From NCBI GenBank assembly GCA_026386995.1, contig JAPLMO010000371.1, positions 1 through 23,044 of the forward strand: a stretch of DNA of 23,044 bases, in the 5' to 3' direction. The translations under genes and the position numbers were made by a program. Below are positions 1 through 7,278 of the stretch, piece after piece. Every line of letters begins with the position of its first letter. Position 1 is the first letter of the stretch. A model generated the notes under the pieces. That model ran no database searches, was not told the origin of the DNA, and worked only from the letters and a program-made list of their open reading frames with translations. This DNA is from Planctomycetota bacterium (lineage in GTDB: Bacteria > Planctomycetota > Phycisphaerae > FEN-1346).

Positions 1-1012
1 GCCAGCGCTTGTCCTGAACGGCCATGACGCGGTCGCCCGGCTTGACGCCGGCCTCGGCCGCGGGCGATCCAGCCTCGCCCGCGCCGATCTCCGTCGGGGG
101 TTCCATGCCATACTCGTAGGTCTTGAGGTCGGCGGGCGCCACGCGGAGTTCCTGCCGCTTGCCGCCGCGCTCTACCGACAGGGTGATCGGCCCGGCCGGG
201 GCGTCGGCGAGCGCCTTGGCGAGGTCGCGCCAGGCGATAACTTCCTTGCCGTTGACGGCGAGGATACGGTCCCCGACCTCAACGCCCGCCTGGTGCAGGA
301 GCGAATCGGGGCGCATCGCGATGACGGTTGTCGATCGCTCCATCTCGATTCCCAGCATCGGAAACAGCGACTCGGGCGGCCGGAAAGAAGCGATGGTCAG
401 CGTCAGGGGCTTGGGGGGCTCGGACCCGGCCCCGGGCCGCTCGATTCCGACTTCAAAGGACGTGCCGGCATCGTTCAGGCCCACCGTGTAGAGAAGGTCC
501 TCGAAGGATTCCACGCGGTGACCGTTGATGGTGGCTAGGCGGTCGCCGGGCAGGATTCCGGCCTTCTCGGCCGGCATGCCCGGCACAACGCCGCCCGCTA
601 CCGGCACAATCGCCTCGATGCCGACGATGGGCGCCAGGGCGAAGAACACGAGCGCCAAGAGGGCGTTCATCACGACGCCGGCCGAGAAAACGACGATCCG
701 CTGCCAGGCGGGCCGACGCCACAGGCCGCGCGGGTCGTCGGCTTCCTCGGCGTCGGGATGTTCGCCAACGAGATCGACGAAGCCGCCGATGGGAACCCAC
801 CGCAGGGAATACTCCGTCTCGCCGCGCACCCACTTGACGATGATCGGCCCCATGCCGAGGGCGAAGCGGCGGACCCGAACGCCGAACCACTTTGCCGTCA
901 TGAAGTGGCCCAGTTCGTGCACGAAAATGATCAGCCCGAGGGCGATCACAATCTCCAGCACATACGGGGCTACCGCGAGGGCGTTTTGGACGTAGGTAAA
1001 GACTGTCTGCAC
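1..1012 (-). CDS. rseP: RseP-like site-2 zinc metalloprotease (partial, C-terminus off window)
   Basis: Intramembrane protease of the M50/RIP family, which cleaves membrane-bound anti-sigma factors or signal-peptide remnants. The first transmembrane helix carries HELGH (H32, E33, H36), the zinc-binding site. A further hydrophobic stretch near residues 110-130 is followed by two PDZ-like regions containing PGMPAEKAGILPGD and HQAGVEVGDRI, and a third similar motif (AEAGVKPGDRV) lies at the window edge. The start is taken as GTG at 1012 because AGAGGAAG lies about 8 nt upstream. 337 codons are visible. The C-terminal Asn-Pro-x-x-Leu-Asp-Gly-type motif expected in the family would lie outside the window. 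The start lies inside the end of dxr (43-nt overlap), which suggests translational coupling. dxr and rseP are also neighbours in many other bacteria. Confidence 0.9.
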   Translation of the reverse strand, partial: MQTVFTYVQNALAVAPYVLEIVIALGLIIFVHELGHFMTAKWFGVRVRRFALGMGPIIVKWVRGETEYSLRWVPIGGFVDLVGEHPDAEEADDPRGLWRRPAWQRIVVFSAGVVMNALLALVFFALAPIVGIEAIVPVAGGVVPGMPAEKAGILPGDRLATINGHRVESFEDLLYTVGLNDAGTSFEVGIERPGAGSEPPKPLTLTIASFRPPESLFPMLGIEMERSTTVIAMRPDSLLHQAGVEVGDRILAVNGKEVIAWRDLAKALADAPAGPITLSVERGGKRQELRVAPADLKTYEYGMEPPTEIGAGEAGSPAAEAGVKPGDRVMAVQDKRW

Positions 1013-2151
1013 CGTTTTGCTTCCTCTCTGGCCCATGCATCGGCCACCAGGATTTCATCGAGCGTAGGCTGCGCCACCCACTTGTGGGCATCCAGGACGC
1101 GCCGCACGAGCGGCACCATGTCGGTAAACCGTATCTGCCCGTCCAGGAACGCGGCGACGGCCGCCTCGTCGGCGCCCGAGAGGGCGGCCCCGAGCGAGCC
1201 CCCGCGGCGGACCACCTCGAAGCCCAGTTCCAGGGCCGGGAACTTCCGCAAGTCGGGCTCCTCGAAATGCAGGCGCCCGAGCATCGCCAGGTCCAGCCGC
1301 GGCCACGGCGCGGGACGCCGCTCCGGGTACGTCAGCGCGTACTGGATGGGCGTCCGCATGTTCGGCGGGCCCAACTGCGCGATGCACGAGCCGTCGACGA
1401 ACTCGACCAGCGAGTGGACCGTCGATTCCCGGTGGATGATCACGTGAATCTGGTCGGCCGACAGCCCAAACAGGTGATGGGCCTCGATCACCTCCAGCGA
1501 CTTGTTCATCAGCGTGGCCGAATCGATCGTGATCTTCGGGCCCATGGACCACGTTGGATGATTCAGGGCGCCCTGCGGCGTGACGGACGCGAGGTCCTCG
1601 GCGGGCCGGCTGTAGAACGGGCCGCCGCTGGCGGTCAGCAGGACCCGGCGCACCTCGCTGCGTTTGCCGCCCGCAAGCGACTGAAAGATCGCCGAGTGCT
1701 CGCTGTCGACCGGGATGACTTCCGCCCCGCTTCTTGCGGCCTCGCCCATGACGAGGTCGCCGGCCATGACGAGGGCTTCCTTGTTGGCCAGGGCCAGGCG
1801 TTTGCCGGCCCGGACGGCGGCCAGCGCGGCCGGCAGCCCCGCCCCGCCGACGACTGCCGAAAGAACGATGTCGACGTCGTCGCGGCAGGCCAGGGCCTCG
1901 AGGCCCGCCGGGCCGATCAGGACCTCGGGGGCGACGCCCTCGGGCAGGGCCTTGCGCAGTTCCCCGGCGGTCCGCTCGTCGAAGACGGCCACCGTCCGGG
2001 CGCCCGTCTCGGCCGCCTGGCGAGCCAGAAGCGCAGCCTGTTTGCCCGCCGCCAGGGCGACGATGCGAAAAGGCTCTCCGAGCGACGCAACGACTTCCAG
2101 CGTCATTCGGCCGATAGACCCTGTAGACCCGAGGACGGCAATGTTCGGCAC
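970..2151 (-). CDS. dxr: 1-deoxy-D-xylulose 5-phosphate reductoisomerase
   Basis: Second enzyme of the MEP isoprenoid pathway. It converts DXP to 2-C-methyl-D-erythritol 4-phosphate using NADPH and a divalent metal. The N-terminal dinucleotide-binding GSTGSIG is at residues 8-14 and NKE at 123-125. The metal-binding DSE is at 149-151 within VDSEHSAIFQ, and MNKSLEVIEAHH is near 215-226 with N216, K217 and E220 at the expected metal/substrate positions. A conserved LGPPNMRTPIQ segment follows. I chose GTG at 2151 (393 aa, usual family length) rather than the GTG at 2184, because GGAG sits about 8 nt before it and the protein then begins MPNIAVLG as in homologues. The gene overlaps the downstream protease start. 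The divergent lipoprotein gene begins 173 bp away. Confidence 0.95.
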   Translation of the reverse strand: MPNIAVLGSTGSIGRMTLEVVASLGEPFRIVALAAGKQAALLARQAAETGARTVAVFDERTAGELRKALPEGVAPEVLIGPAGLEALACRDDVDIVLSAVVGGAGLPAALAAVRAGKRLALANKEALVMAGDLVMGEAARSGAEVIPVDSEHSAIFQSLAGGKRSEVRRVLLTASGGPFYSRPAEDLASVTPQGALNHPTWSMGPKITIDSATLMNKSLEVIEAHHLFGLSADQIHVIIHRESTVHSLVEFVDGSCIAQLGPPNMRTPIQYALTYPERRPAPWPRLDLAMLGRLHFEEPDLRKFPALELGFEVVRRGGSLGAALSGADEAAVAAFLDGQIRFTDMVPLVRRVLDAHKWVAQPTLDEILVADAWAREEAKRCRQSLPTSKTPSR

Positions 2152-2324
2152 GTCATCGCTCCGCGTTCGGCGCCGGCCGCGCACTTTTCGAGCATGCCCG
2201 GTCGCCGGAACGCATGAGTTTACGGCCGGAGGCCCCGCATTTCAATCCTGAACGCCCGGGAAAAAAGCCTGGCCGTGGCAGGCCGACCGGCTGTAAGGTA
2301 TGATGGCAGTGAGGAGGAACGCCC

Positions 2325-3047
2325 ATGAGGGTCGTACACAGCGTCGCTCGCGTCACCGGGTGGGCGCTTTTGCTGACTGCCCTGGGGCTAGTGGCTGGAG
2401 GTTGCGGGCCGGAATACGTTTACTTCCGGCCCGCGCAGAATCCGGAGGGGGCCTCGCCCGGCTGGGTGGCGCAGGGTAAGTACAACCTGCCTCCCGGCAC
2501 GCAGTCCGTCGAAGCCGAGATCAGCGTTCGCGGGGTGATAGAGAAGCAGAAGAACGCCGAGCCGCGGCTGCTGCTGGAGGTCCGCTTCACGGCGCGCAAT
2601 CGCGGCCCATCACCCTGGACGCTCGACCCAGCCACGGTGAAGGTCATTGACGATGAGGGACGCGCAACGGTCGGTGCGCGGGCCTACCTGAACAAAGAGT
2701 CGGCCGGAACGATTACGGTTGGCGGAGGCAATCGCGTGGCGTTCCTGCTCGTGTTCGTCATGCCTCCCAACATGCGCTTCGAGTCGATCGGGTCTCTGAA
2801 GGTGATCTGGCCTTACCGGCACGCCGACAAACCCTACGAGGTCGCCACGAAGTTCGTCCGCATCGAGGATGTCGCCTACTACTATCCGGACTACTATTAT
2901 GGCTACCCGTATTACCCGCCCTCCTATGGGCCTTACCCGTATCCGCCGTTCGGCCCGTACTATTACGACCAGTGGTACTATGATCCGTGGTACGGCCCGT
3001 ATTACGGTTACCGAGGATACCGGGGCTACGGGCGTCATCGTTATTAG
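2325..3047 (+). CDS. Predicted lipoprotein with Tyr/Pro/Gly-rich C-terminal tail
   Basis: 240-aa protein of unrecognised family. Residues 1-26 form a signal peptide ending in the lipobox LVAGGC with the lipidated Cys at position 27, so it should be anchored to a membrane. Residues about 50-180 look like a beta-rich domain (alternating hydrophobic strands, RLLLEVRFTARNRG) resembling Ig-like or YcfL-type lipoprotein folds, but I cannot name it. The last 56 residues (185-240) contain 24 tyrosines with Pro, Gly and Trp and end in Arg/Gly/Tyr. The start is supported by GAGGAGG 6-8 nt upstream. The gene is monocistronic: dxr is divergent and rpmE convergent. Its TAG stop lies inside the TTAG that abuts a palindromic element. 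Confidence 0.85.
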   Translation: MRVVHSVARVTGWALLLTALGLVAGGCGPEYVYFRPAQNPEGASPGWVAQGKYNLPPGTQSVEAEISVRGVIEKQKNAEPRLLLEVRFTARNRGPSPWTLDPATVKVIDDEGRATVGARAYLNKESAGTITVGGGNRVAFLLVFVMPPNMRFESIGSLKVIWPYRHADKPYEVATKFVRIEDVAYYYPDYYYGYPYYPPSYGPYPYPPFGPYYYDQWYYDPWYGPYYGYRGYRGYGRHRY

Positions 3048-3190
3048 TACTACAGCGCCACTTGGCGCAAATTTCGCGCGGCGGGTCTCCCGACCCGCCG
3101 CGCTAACCGCGTTCTGGTGGCCCACAGGCCCTTTTCTTGCGCGGTGGGTCGGGAGACCCACCGCGCAAATCCCGAAGTGGCGCTGTAGTA
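3048..3190. repeat. REPIN/MITE-like element with 16-bp TIRs and TTAG flanks
   Basis: 143-bp element. TACTACAGCGCCACTT at 3048-3063 is exactly inverted at 3175-3190. Inside are two perfect 12-bp-stem hairpins. The first has arms GCGCGGCGGGTC/GACCCGCCGCGC and loop TCCC. The second has arms GCGCGGTGGGTC/GACCCACCGCGC and loop GGGA. The complementary loops show that the two hairpins are inverted copies of each other, which is REPIN architecture. TTAG occurs directly on both sides (3044-3047 and 3191-3194), consistent with a 4-bp target duplication. The left TTAG contains the lipoprotein stop codon. No ORF inside is convincing. Confidence 0.85.
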
Positions 3191-3226
3191 TTAGGCCGCA
3201 TGCGGCAGGAAGGCTGAGAAACAATG

Positions 3227-3261
3227 CCGGCCGCCTCTTCTGGAGGCGGCCGGATGTTTTT
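3227..3261 (+). terminator. Intrinsic terminator between convergent genes
   Basis: Perfect 11-bp GC-rich stem CCGGCCGCCTC/GAGGCGGCCGG with a 5-nt TTCTG loop, followed after ATG by TTTTT. It lies between the lipoprotein gene (plus) and rpmE (minus). The T-run serves the plus strand best. On the minus strand the hairpin is followed only by CATTGTTT, so it may be weakly bidirectional. Confidence 0.75.
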
Positions 3262-3287
3262 GCTTATCGCGTTTTCGGTAGCGGCGG

Positions 3288-3944
3288 TTACACCTGGCCC
3301 TCGGCGGGCTTGGGCGTCTCGGCGTTTGGCGTCTCGGGAGCGGGCGTTTCCGGCTTCGGGGCCTCGGTCGCAGGGGCCTCGGCTGCCGGCGGTTCGGCTG
3401 CCTTGGGCTTGCCGACGCGCTGACGTTCGGTGCTGACGGGGGGCCCCTTCTTCGGGCCGCGTCCGCCGCGCCCTCCGCCGCCCGGCCTGCCGCCGCCACC
3501 AGGGCTGCCGCCCGGCCTGCCGCCGCCACCGGGGCTGCCGCCCGGCCTGCCGCCGAATCCCTTGGCGGCGCCTTCGCCTTTGGCCCCGATGCTCTCAAGC
3601 GTCTTCGGGGCGGCCTTGCCTTTGACGCTCGTCGTATGGAGCGTCATGGCGATGGGCGGCTTGCGCTTCGGCTTGGCGGCCGGCGCGGCTTCCTTTCTGG
3701 CGGCGCCCTTGGCGGCTTCTTCGGCCTTCGTGACCACCTCCTGGGCGTTCCAGGCGTACTTCTTCTGGAATCGCTCGACACGGCCGGCCGTGTCGATGAA
3801 CTTCTGCTGCCCGGTGAAGAACGGGTGGCAGTTGGAGCAAACTTCAACCGCCAGCGTGGCGACGGTGGACCGCGTCGTCCACGCGCTGCCACAACCGCAG
3901 GTGACCTTGCACTCGACGTATTTCGGATGAATGTCCTTCTTCAT
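3288..3944 (-). CDS. rpmE: 50S ribosomal protein L31 with ~140-residue low-complexity C-terminal extension
   Basis: The N-terminal 70 residues are a clear L31 (MKKDIHPKY start; C16, C18, C36 and C39 form the zinc-binding set; [24 protein letters not shown]). L31 bridges the 30S and 50S subunits. The usual length is about 70-90 aa, but this protein has 218. The extra part has a basic Ala/Lys segment (about 75-100), a Gly/Arg/Pro-rich segment with repeats of [10 protein letters not shown] (about 130-155), and an acidic Pro/Glu/Ala/Thr tail (about 180-218). AAGGAAGG precedes the ATG by 8-9 nt, and a promoter lies just upstream. The frame stays open with codon use typical of its neighbours, so the tail is probably translated. 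Whether it is kept on the mature ribosome cannot be told. Confidence 0.92.
   Translation of the reverse strand: MKKDIHPKYVECKVTCGCGSAWTTRSTVATLAVEVCSNCHPFFTGQQKFIDTAGRVERFQKKYAWNAQEVVTKAEEAAKGAARKEAAPAAKPKRKPPIAMTLHTTSVKGKAAPKTLESIGAKGEGAAKGFGGRPGGSPGGGGRPGGSPGGGGRPGGGGRGGRGPKKGPPVSTERQRVGKPKAAEPPAAEAPATEAPKPETPAPETPNAETPKPAEGQV
3481..3555. repeat. 30-bp in-frame tandem repeat in rpmE tail
   Basis: Two full 30-bp units (3481-3510 and 3511-3540, one mismatch) and a half unit (3541-3555) encode the decapeptide [10 protein letters not shown] on the minus strand. The unit length is a multiple of three, so copy-number change would not shift the frame. Confidence 0.9.
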
Positions 3945-3991
3945 GGCTCAACCTTCCTTATGCCCGACTCGCCAATTCGGAAAAGGTTAGC

Positions 3992-4019
3992 ATTATACGA
4001 CTTACGAAACAGAATGCAA
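3992..4019 (-). promoter_or_regulatory. Sigma70-type promoter of rpmE
   Basis: On the minus strand TTGCAT (4014-4019) is followed by a 16-nt spacer and a perfect TATAAT (3992-3997), about 48 nt upstream of the rpmE ATG. It is correctly oriented in the 100-bp gap after clpP, so rpmE can be transcribed independently of the clpP genes. Confidence 0.7.
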
Positions 4020-4044
4020 GGGGCCAGGGGGCCGGAAGCCCGGC

Positions 4045-4653
4045 CTACTTCGGCTTCTTCGGCAGGCTCTGGATAATCTGGTCGGCCAGGCCGTACGCGA
4101 CGGTCTCCTCGGCGCTCATGAATCGGTCGCGGTCGACGTCTTCCTCAATCTTCGCCAGCGGCTGACCGGTGTGCTTCGCGAGGATCTCGTTCAGCCGGCT
4201 CCGCATGCGGAGGATCTCCTCGGCCTGAATGTTGATGTCGGTCGCCGTGCCGCGCGCTCCGCCCAGAGGCTGATGGATCATGATGCGGCTGTTGGGCAGG
4301 ACATAGCGTTTGCCCTTCGTGCCGGCTGCCAGGAGGATCGCGCCCATGCTGGCGGCCTGTCCGAGGCAGTAGGTGGCCACGCTGCAACCGACGAATTGCA
4401 TGGTGTCGTAGATGGCCATGCCGGAGGTGATAACACCGCCGGGGGAGTTAATGTAGATGGAGATTTCGGCGTCGGCGTTCTCGTTCTGGAGGAACAGGAG
4501 TTGGGCGATGATGAGGTTGCCCATGTCATCTTCGATCTCGCCGCCGATGAAGATGACGCGGTCCTTCAGGAGCCGCGAGTAGATGTCGTAAGCCCGCTCG
4601 CCGCGGCCCGTAGATTCGATCACCATCGGAACCAGTTGGTTGTGCGTACGCAC
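4045..4653 (-). CDS. clpP: ATP-dependent Clp protease proteolytic subunit (ClpP, copy A)
   Basis: Serine peptidase (family S14) forming the barrel of the ClpXP/ClpAP protease. 202 aa, normal length. The catalytic triad is S102 (in AASMGA), H127 (in IMIHQP) and D176 (in DRDRF), with the usual 25- and 49-residue spacings. [23 protein letters not shown] matches the canonical housekeeping ClpP N-terminus. The start is GTG at 4653, supported by AAAGGGG about 9 nt upstream; the next ATG (4626) lacks a ribosome site. It follows the second clpP after 16 nt and is probably cotranslated with it, so the two could form a mixed barrel (inference). No ClpX or ClpA gene is in the window. Confidence 0.95.
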   Translation of the reverse strand: MRTHNQLVPMVIESTGRGERAYDIYSRLLKDRVIFIGGEIEDDMGNLIIAQLLFLQNENADAEISIYINSPGGVITSGMAIYDTMQFVGCSVATYCLGQAASMGAILLAAGTKGKRYVLPNSRIMIHQPLGGARGTATDINIQAEEILRMRSRLNEILAKHTGQPLAKIEEDVDRDRFMSAEETVAYGLADQIIQSLPKKPK

Positions 4654-4669
4654 GGCGGACGCCCCTTTT

Positions 4670-5308
4670 CTATTTCGTCACTTCCGCGGAATGTTCGAGG
4701 ACCTCGTCCACGAGGCCGTAGTCCTTGGCCTCCTGGGCGGAGAAATAACGGTCGCGTTCGGTTTCGGTCCGGATCTTCGCAGGGTCCTGACCGGTGTGAT
4801 GCGAGAGGATCTTGATCAGCGTTTCCTTGTCGCGGAGGACTTCCTTGGCGGCGATGGCGATGTCGGACGCCTGGCCGCCCACCTCGCCCGCCGGCTGATG
4901 GAGCATGACCTTGGCATGCGGCAGGGCGTAGCGTTTGCCCTTCGCGCCGCCCGCCAGGAGCAGGGCCGCGCCGCTGGCCACCAGGCCGATGGCGTAGGTC
5001 GCCACGGGAGAATCCAGGAACTGCATCGTGTCGTAAATGGCCAGGGTGCTGGAGACGTAGCCGCCGGGGGAGTTGATGTAGAGGCTGATTTCCTGGCTCC
5101 GCTTCTCGCTCTGGAGGTACAGCAACTTCATGACGACGCTATTGGCGCTGACGTCGTCGATGACGCTCTCCAGGAAGACAATGCGGTTCTCCAGCAGCAG
5201 ATCCGACAACGTCAGGAACCGCTGCTGCTGGTACTGATGCGCCATCGCCAGGTCAAAGGGGCGAGCCACGCGCTGCGTTCCTGCGCCCGACTGCGGAGGG
5301 TTGTCCAT
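4670..5308 (-). CDS. clpP: ClpP paralogue (copy B)
   Basis: 212-aa S14-family ClpP. The triad is intact: S112, H137 and D186 with standard spacing. The sequence around the nucleophile is [11 protein letters not shown], not the usual ASMGA, and the N-terminus (MDNPPQSG...) differs from copy A, so this is the divergent paralogue. The ATG at 5308 was chosen because upstream sequence is the palindromic element and AAAGGA precedes this ATG by about 11 nt. Tandem, non-identical clpP genes behind tig occur in several phyla, where hetero-oligomers or specialised barrels are known. It differs from inactive ClpR proteins, which lack triad residues. Confidence 0.93.
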   Translation of the reverse strand: MDNPPQSGAGTQRVARPFDLAMAHQYQQQRFLTLSDLLLENRIVFLESVIDDVSANSVVMKLLYLQSEKRSQEISLYINSPGGYVSSTLAIYDTMQFLDSPVATYAIGLVASGAALLLAGGAKGKRYALPHAKVMLHQPAGEVGGQASDIAIAAKEVLRDKETLIKILSHHTGQDPAKIRTETERDRYFSAQEAKDYGLVDEVLEHSAEVTK

Positions 5309-5370
5309 TGCCGCCGATTCCTTTCGCGTTCCTCGATTCAAAACTCTACGCCGCCGCCGGCGCACAAACC

Positions 5371-5470
5371 GGGTGCCACGGCTGCGCTGTTTGCAGCCGT
5401 GCTTCCTCACTCACGACCATGGCTGCAAACAGCACAGCCGTGGCACCCACAGATTCAATCGTGACAGCCT
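5371..5470. repeat. REPIN-like element, GTGCCACGGCTG family
   Basis: 31-nt arms (5371-5401 and 5418-5448) are inverted copies with 29/31 identity. Each arm is itself a hairpin (CACGGCTGC...GCAGCCGTG). The right arm continues into ACAGATTCAATCGTGACAG, which recurs with one change next to the element near 21570. It lies in the tig-clpP gap, which is otherwise empty. Confidence 0.85.
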
Positions 5471-5484
5471 GCGAGGGCCGTCGC

Positions 5485-6855
5485 TCAGGTTGACTCGACC
5501 TCGCCCTCGGGGTTCGCCTTCTTCTCGCCGCCCTTGGCGGCTTCGGGCTTGGCCTCGGCCGCAGGCGCCGGCGTGGTGATCTTCGCCTTCTCCAGGAGGA
5601 ACCGGGTGACCTTGTCGTCGCGGATCTGGCCGCGGAGGTTGGCCAGGGTGCCCTCGGCCTCCATCTCTTCGCGCAGACGGTCGTCGCGGCGGCCCTGCTG
5701 GACGGCCATGAAGCGGACGCGCGCGTCGACCTCGGCGTCGGTCGCCTCGACCTTCTCCTTCTTGCCGATGGCGTCGAGGATGAACATCAGTTTCAGTTCG
5801 CGGCCCGCGCGCTCGGTGCTCACGCCGCGGATTTCCTCGAGGCGCTTCTCGATCTCCTCGACCGGCACCCCGCGATACTGGAGGCCCGTGACGGTCCGCT
5901 GCAACAGGCTACTGGCGTGGCGCTTGGCCAGTCCCTCGGGCAGGTCAATCTTGACCTGCTCCAGCAGCCAGCCCTGGACGGCGTCTTCCTGTCGCTCGCG
6001 GTAGATCTGGTCGCTGCGGCCCTCGAGTTCGCGCCGCAGGCTCCGCTTCAGGGCGTCAAGGTTCTCGTGGTCGGTCGCCTTCAGGATCGCCGCGTCGTCG
6101 GGCAGCGCGATGCGTTCGATGCGATTGACCTTGACGCGGACCTCGGCCTCCTTGCCGCGGAGGTCTTCCTTCTCGGCCGTCTCGTCGATGGTGATCTTGG
6201 TGGAGCGGGTCTCGCCGGCCTTGGCGCCCGCCAGGAGTTCGCCGAACTTCTCAAGGCGAATGCCCTCGATGGCGATGGCCGCCACCGGCACGCGGGCGCC
6301 TTGGCGGTCGAGAACCATGAGGTCGCCGACATGGACGACCACGTCGCCGGTGACAATATCGTTCTCTTTGGCCTCGCCGTCGGCGGGGACTTCCTCCAGG
6401 CGGCCGTGCGACTCGCGCAGGCGCTCCAGCGCCTGGGCCACGTCGGCATCGCCGACGGCCGGCTGCTCGATGGCAACCGGGATGCCGATGTAATCGGGCA
6501 CCTCGAACTCGGGCCGGACCTCCAGGTCGATGGAGAACACCAGGGGCCCGTCCTCGGGCATTTTGATTTTCTCGGGGTCCAGGTCGGGCTCGCCCAGGAC
6601 GTCGAGTTTCTGCTCTTCGAGGGCCTTGGTAAGCGAGTCGGAGATGAGTTTGATGCGGGTCTCTTCTTCGACGGCCTCGTGGAACCTCTTCTCGACCAGC
6701 CGCCGCGGGGCGCGCCCGGGCCGGAAGCCCGGCACCTGGGCCTCGCGCTCCAGTTCAGCGTACCGCTCTTCCATCTTCGCCTTGATCTCCTCGCGTGAGA
6801 GAGTGATGGTGAGCCTCTTCTTGCACGCGGCCAGGGTATCGACCTTCACGTCCAT
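5485..6855 (-). CDS. tig: Trigger factor (ribosome-associated chaperone)
   Basis: Chaperone and peptidyl-prolyl isomerase that binds nascent chains at the ribosome exit tunnel. 456 aa. The N-terminal ribosome-binding domain carries the signature PGFRPGRAP at residues 42-50. A central FKBP-like region (about 155-245) is followed by the helical C-terminal substrate-cradle domain and a low-complexity Ala/Lys/Glu tail (about 425-456). TAGGAG lies about 9 nt upstream of the ATG. The order tig-clpP-clpP places co-translational folding beside proteolysis, as in many bacteria. A 176-bp gap with a palindromic element separates tig from clpP and could affect readthrough. Confidence 0.95.
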   Translation of the reverse strand: MDVKVDTLAACKKRLTITLSREEIKAKMEERYAELEREAQVPGFRPGRAPRRLVEKRFHEAVEEETRIKLISDSLTKALEEQKLDVLGEPDLDPEKIKMPEDGPLVFSIDLEVRPEFEVPDYIGIPVAIEQPAVGDADVAQALERLRESHGRLEEVPADGEAKENDIVTGDVVVHVGDLMVLDRQGARVPVAAIAIEGIRLEKFGELLAGAKAGETRSTKITIDETAEKEDLRGKEAEVRVKVNRIERIALPDDAAILKATDHENLDALKRSLRRELEGRSDQIYRERQEDAVQGWLLEQVKIDLPEGLAKRHASSLLQRTVTGLQYRGVPVEEIEKRLEEIRGVSTERAGRELKLMFILDAIGKKEKVEATDAEVDARVRFMAVQQGRRDDRLREEMEAEGTLANLRGQIRDDKVTRFLLEKAKITTPAPAAEAKPEAAKGGEKKANPEGEVEST

Positions 6856-6932
6856 TGCCGACGGCTCCTATCTAGAGTGCAATCGCTCCGACACTGTACC
6901 AGTCTAACGCGCGGGGGGCCTGTCGCCGGGAT

Positions 6933-6969
6933 AAAAAATGCGGCCTCGCTTCGACCGTCAACGACGGTC
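6933..6969 (-). terminator. Possible terminator downstream of tRNA-Gly
   Basis: On the minus strand GACCGTC-GTT-GACGGTC forms a 7-bp hairpin about 32 nt after the tRNA CCA end, and TTTTTT follows after about 14 nt. The gap between stem and T-run is longer than in classic intrinsic terminators, so this is tentative. Confidence 0.35.
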
Positions 6970-7000
6970 TTGTGCCGAGCCGCTCAGGCGACAAAAGAAG

Positions 7001-7075
7001 TGGAGCGGGCGATGGGACTTGAACCCACGACATTCACGTTGGCAACGTGACGCTCTACCACTGAGCTACGCCCGC
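7001..7075 (-). tRNA. tRNA-Gly (anticodon GCC), CCA encoded
   Basis: The minus strand reads GCGGGCG-TAGCTC for the acceptor stem and D arm, anticodon loop TTGCCAA with anticodon GCC, T-arm loop GGTTCAAGTCC, closing CGCCCGC, discriminator T and an encoded CCA (7001-7003). The 7-bp acceptor stem is fully paired. It decodes GGC and GGU glycine codons. Confidence 0.97.
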
Positions 7076-7138
7076 TCGCAGCCTTGAAAGGGTCGTCGGG
7101 ACCACCCTTCTCGGGCCCACCGAGCAACCAGTGCCCAT

Positions 7139-7166
7139 AGTATAAGCACGATGCGGCGGGATGCAA
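7139..7166 (-). promoter_or_regulatory. Candidate promoter of tRNA-Gly
   Basis: Minus-strand TTGCAT (7161-7166), 16-nt spacer, TATACT (7139-7144), about 64 nt upstream of the tRNA 5' end. The -35 sequence and spacing are the same as at the rpmE promoter. Confidence 0.5.
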
Positions 7167-7278
7167 CCCCTTTTTCGGCCTGATTGATGCCTCCGCGCCC
7201 CTGCGGCTTGCATGCCCCCCGGCCAACGGCTAGAATCAAACCGCAATAAAGGCGGTCGGCGACCGTCAAGGAGCAACC

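Noticed and set aside
453..1091. 212-codon minus-strand frame overlapping rseP
   Set aside because: It is the +1/-1 shifted frame of the protease and is Arg-rich and motif-free. The in-frame neighbour has HELGH and PDZ motifs.
2276..2304. Promoter of the lipoprotein gene with -10 TATGAT
   Set aside because: The -10-like box lies only about 20 nt before the ATG and no -35 match is visible at 16-18 bp.
4027..4044. Hairpin just after the first clpP stop as a terminator
   Set aside because: Only a 5-bp stem (GCCGG/CCGGC) followed by a C-run on the minus strand; too weak to call.
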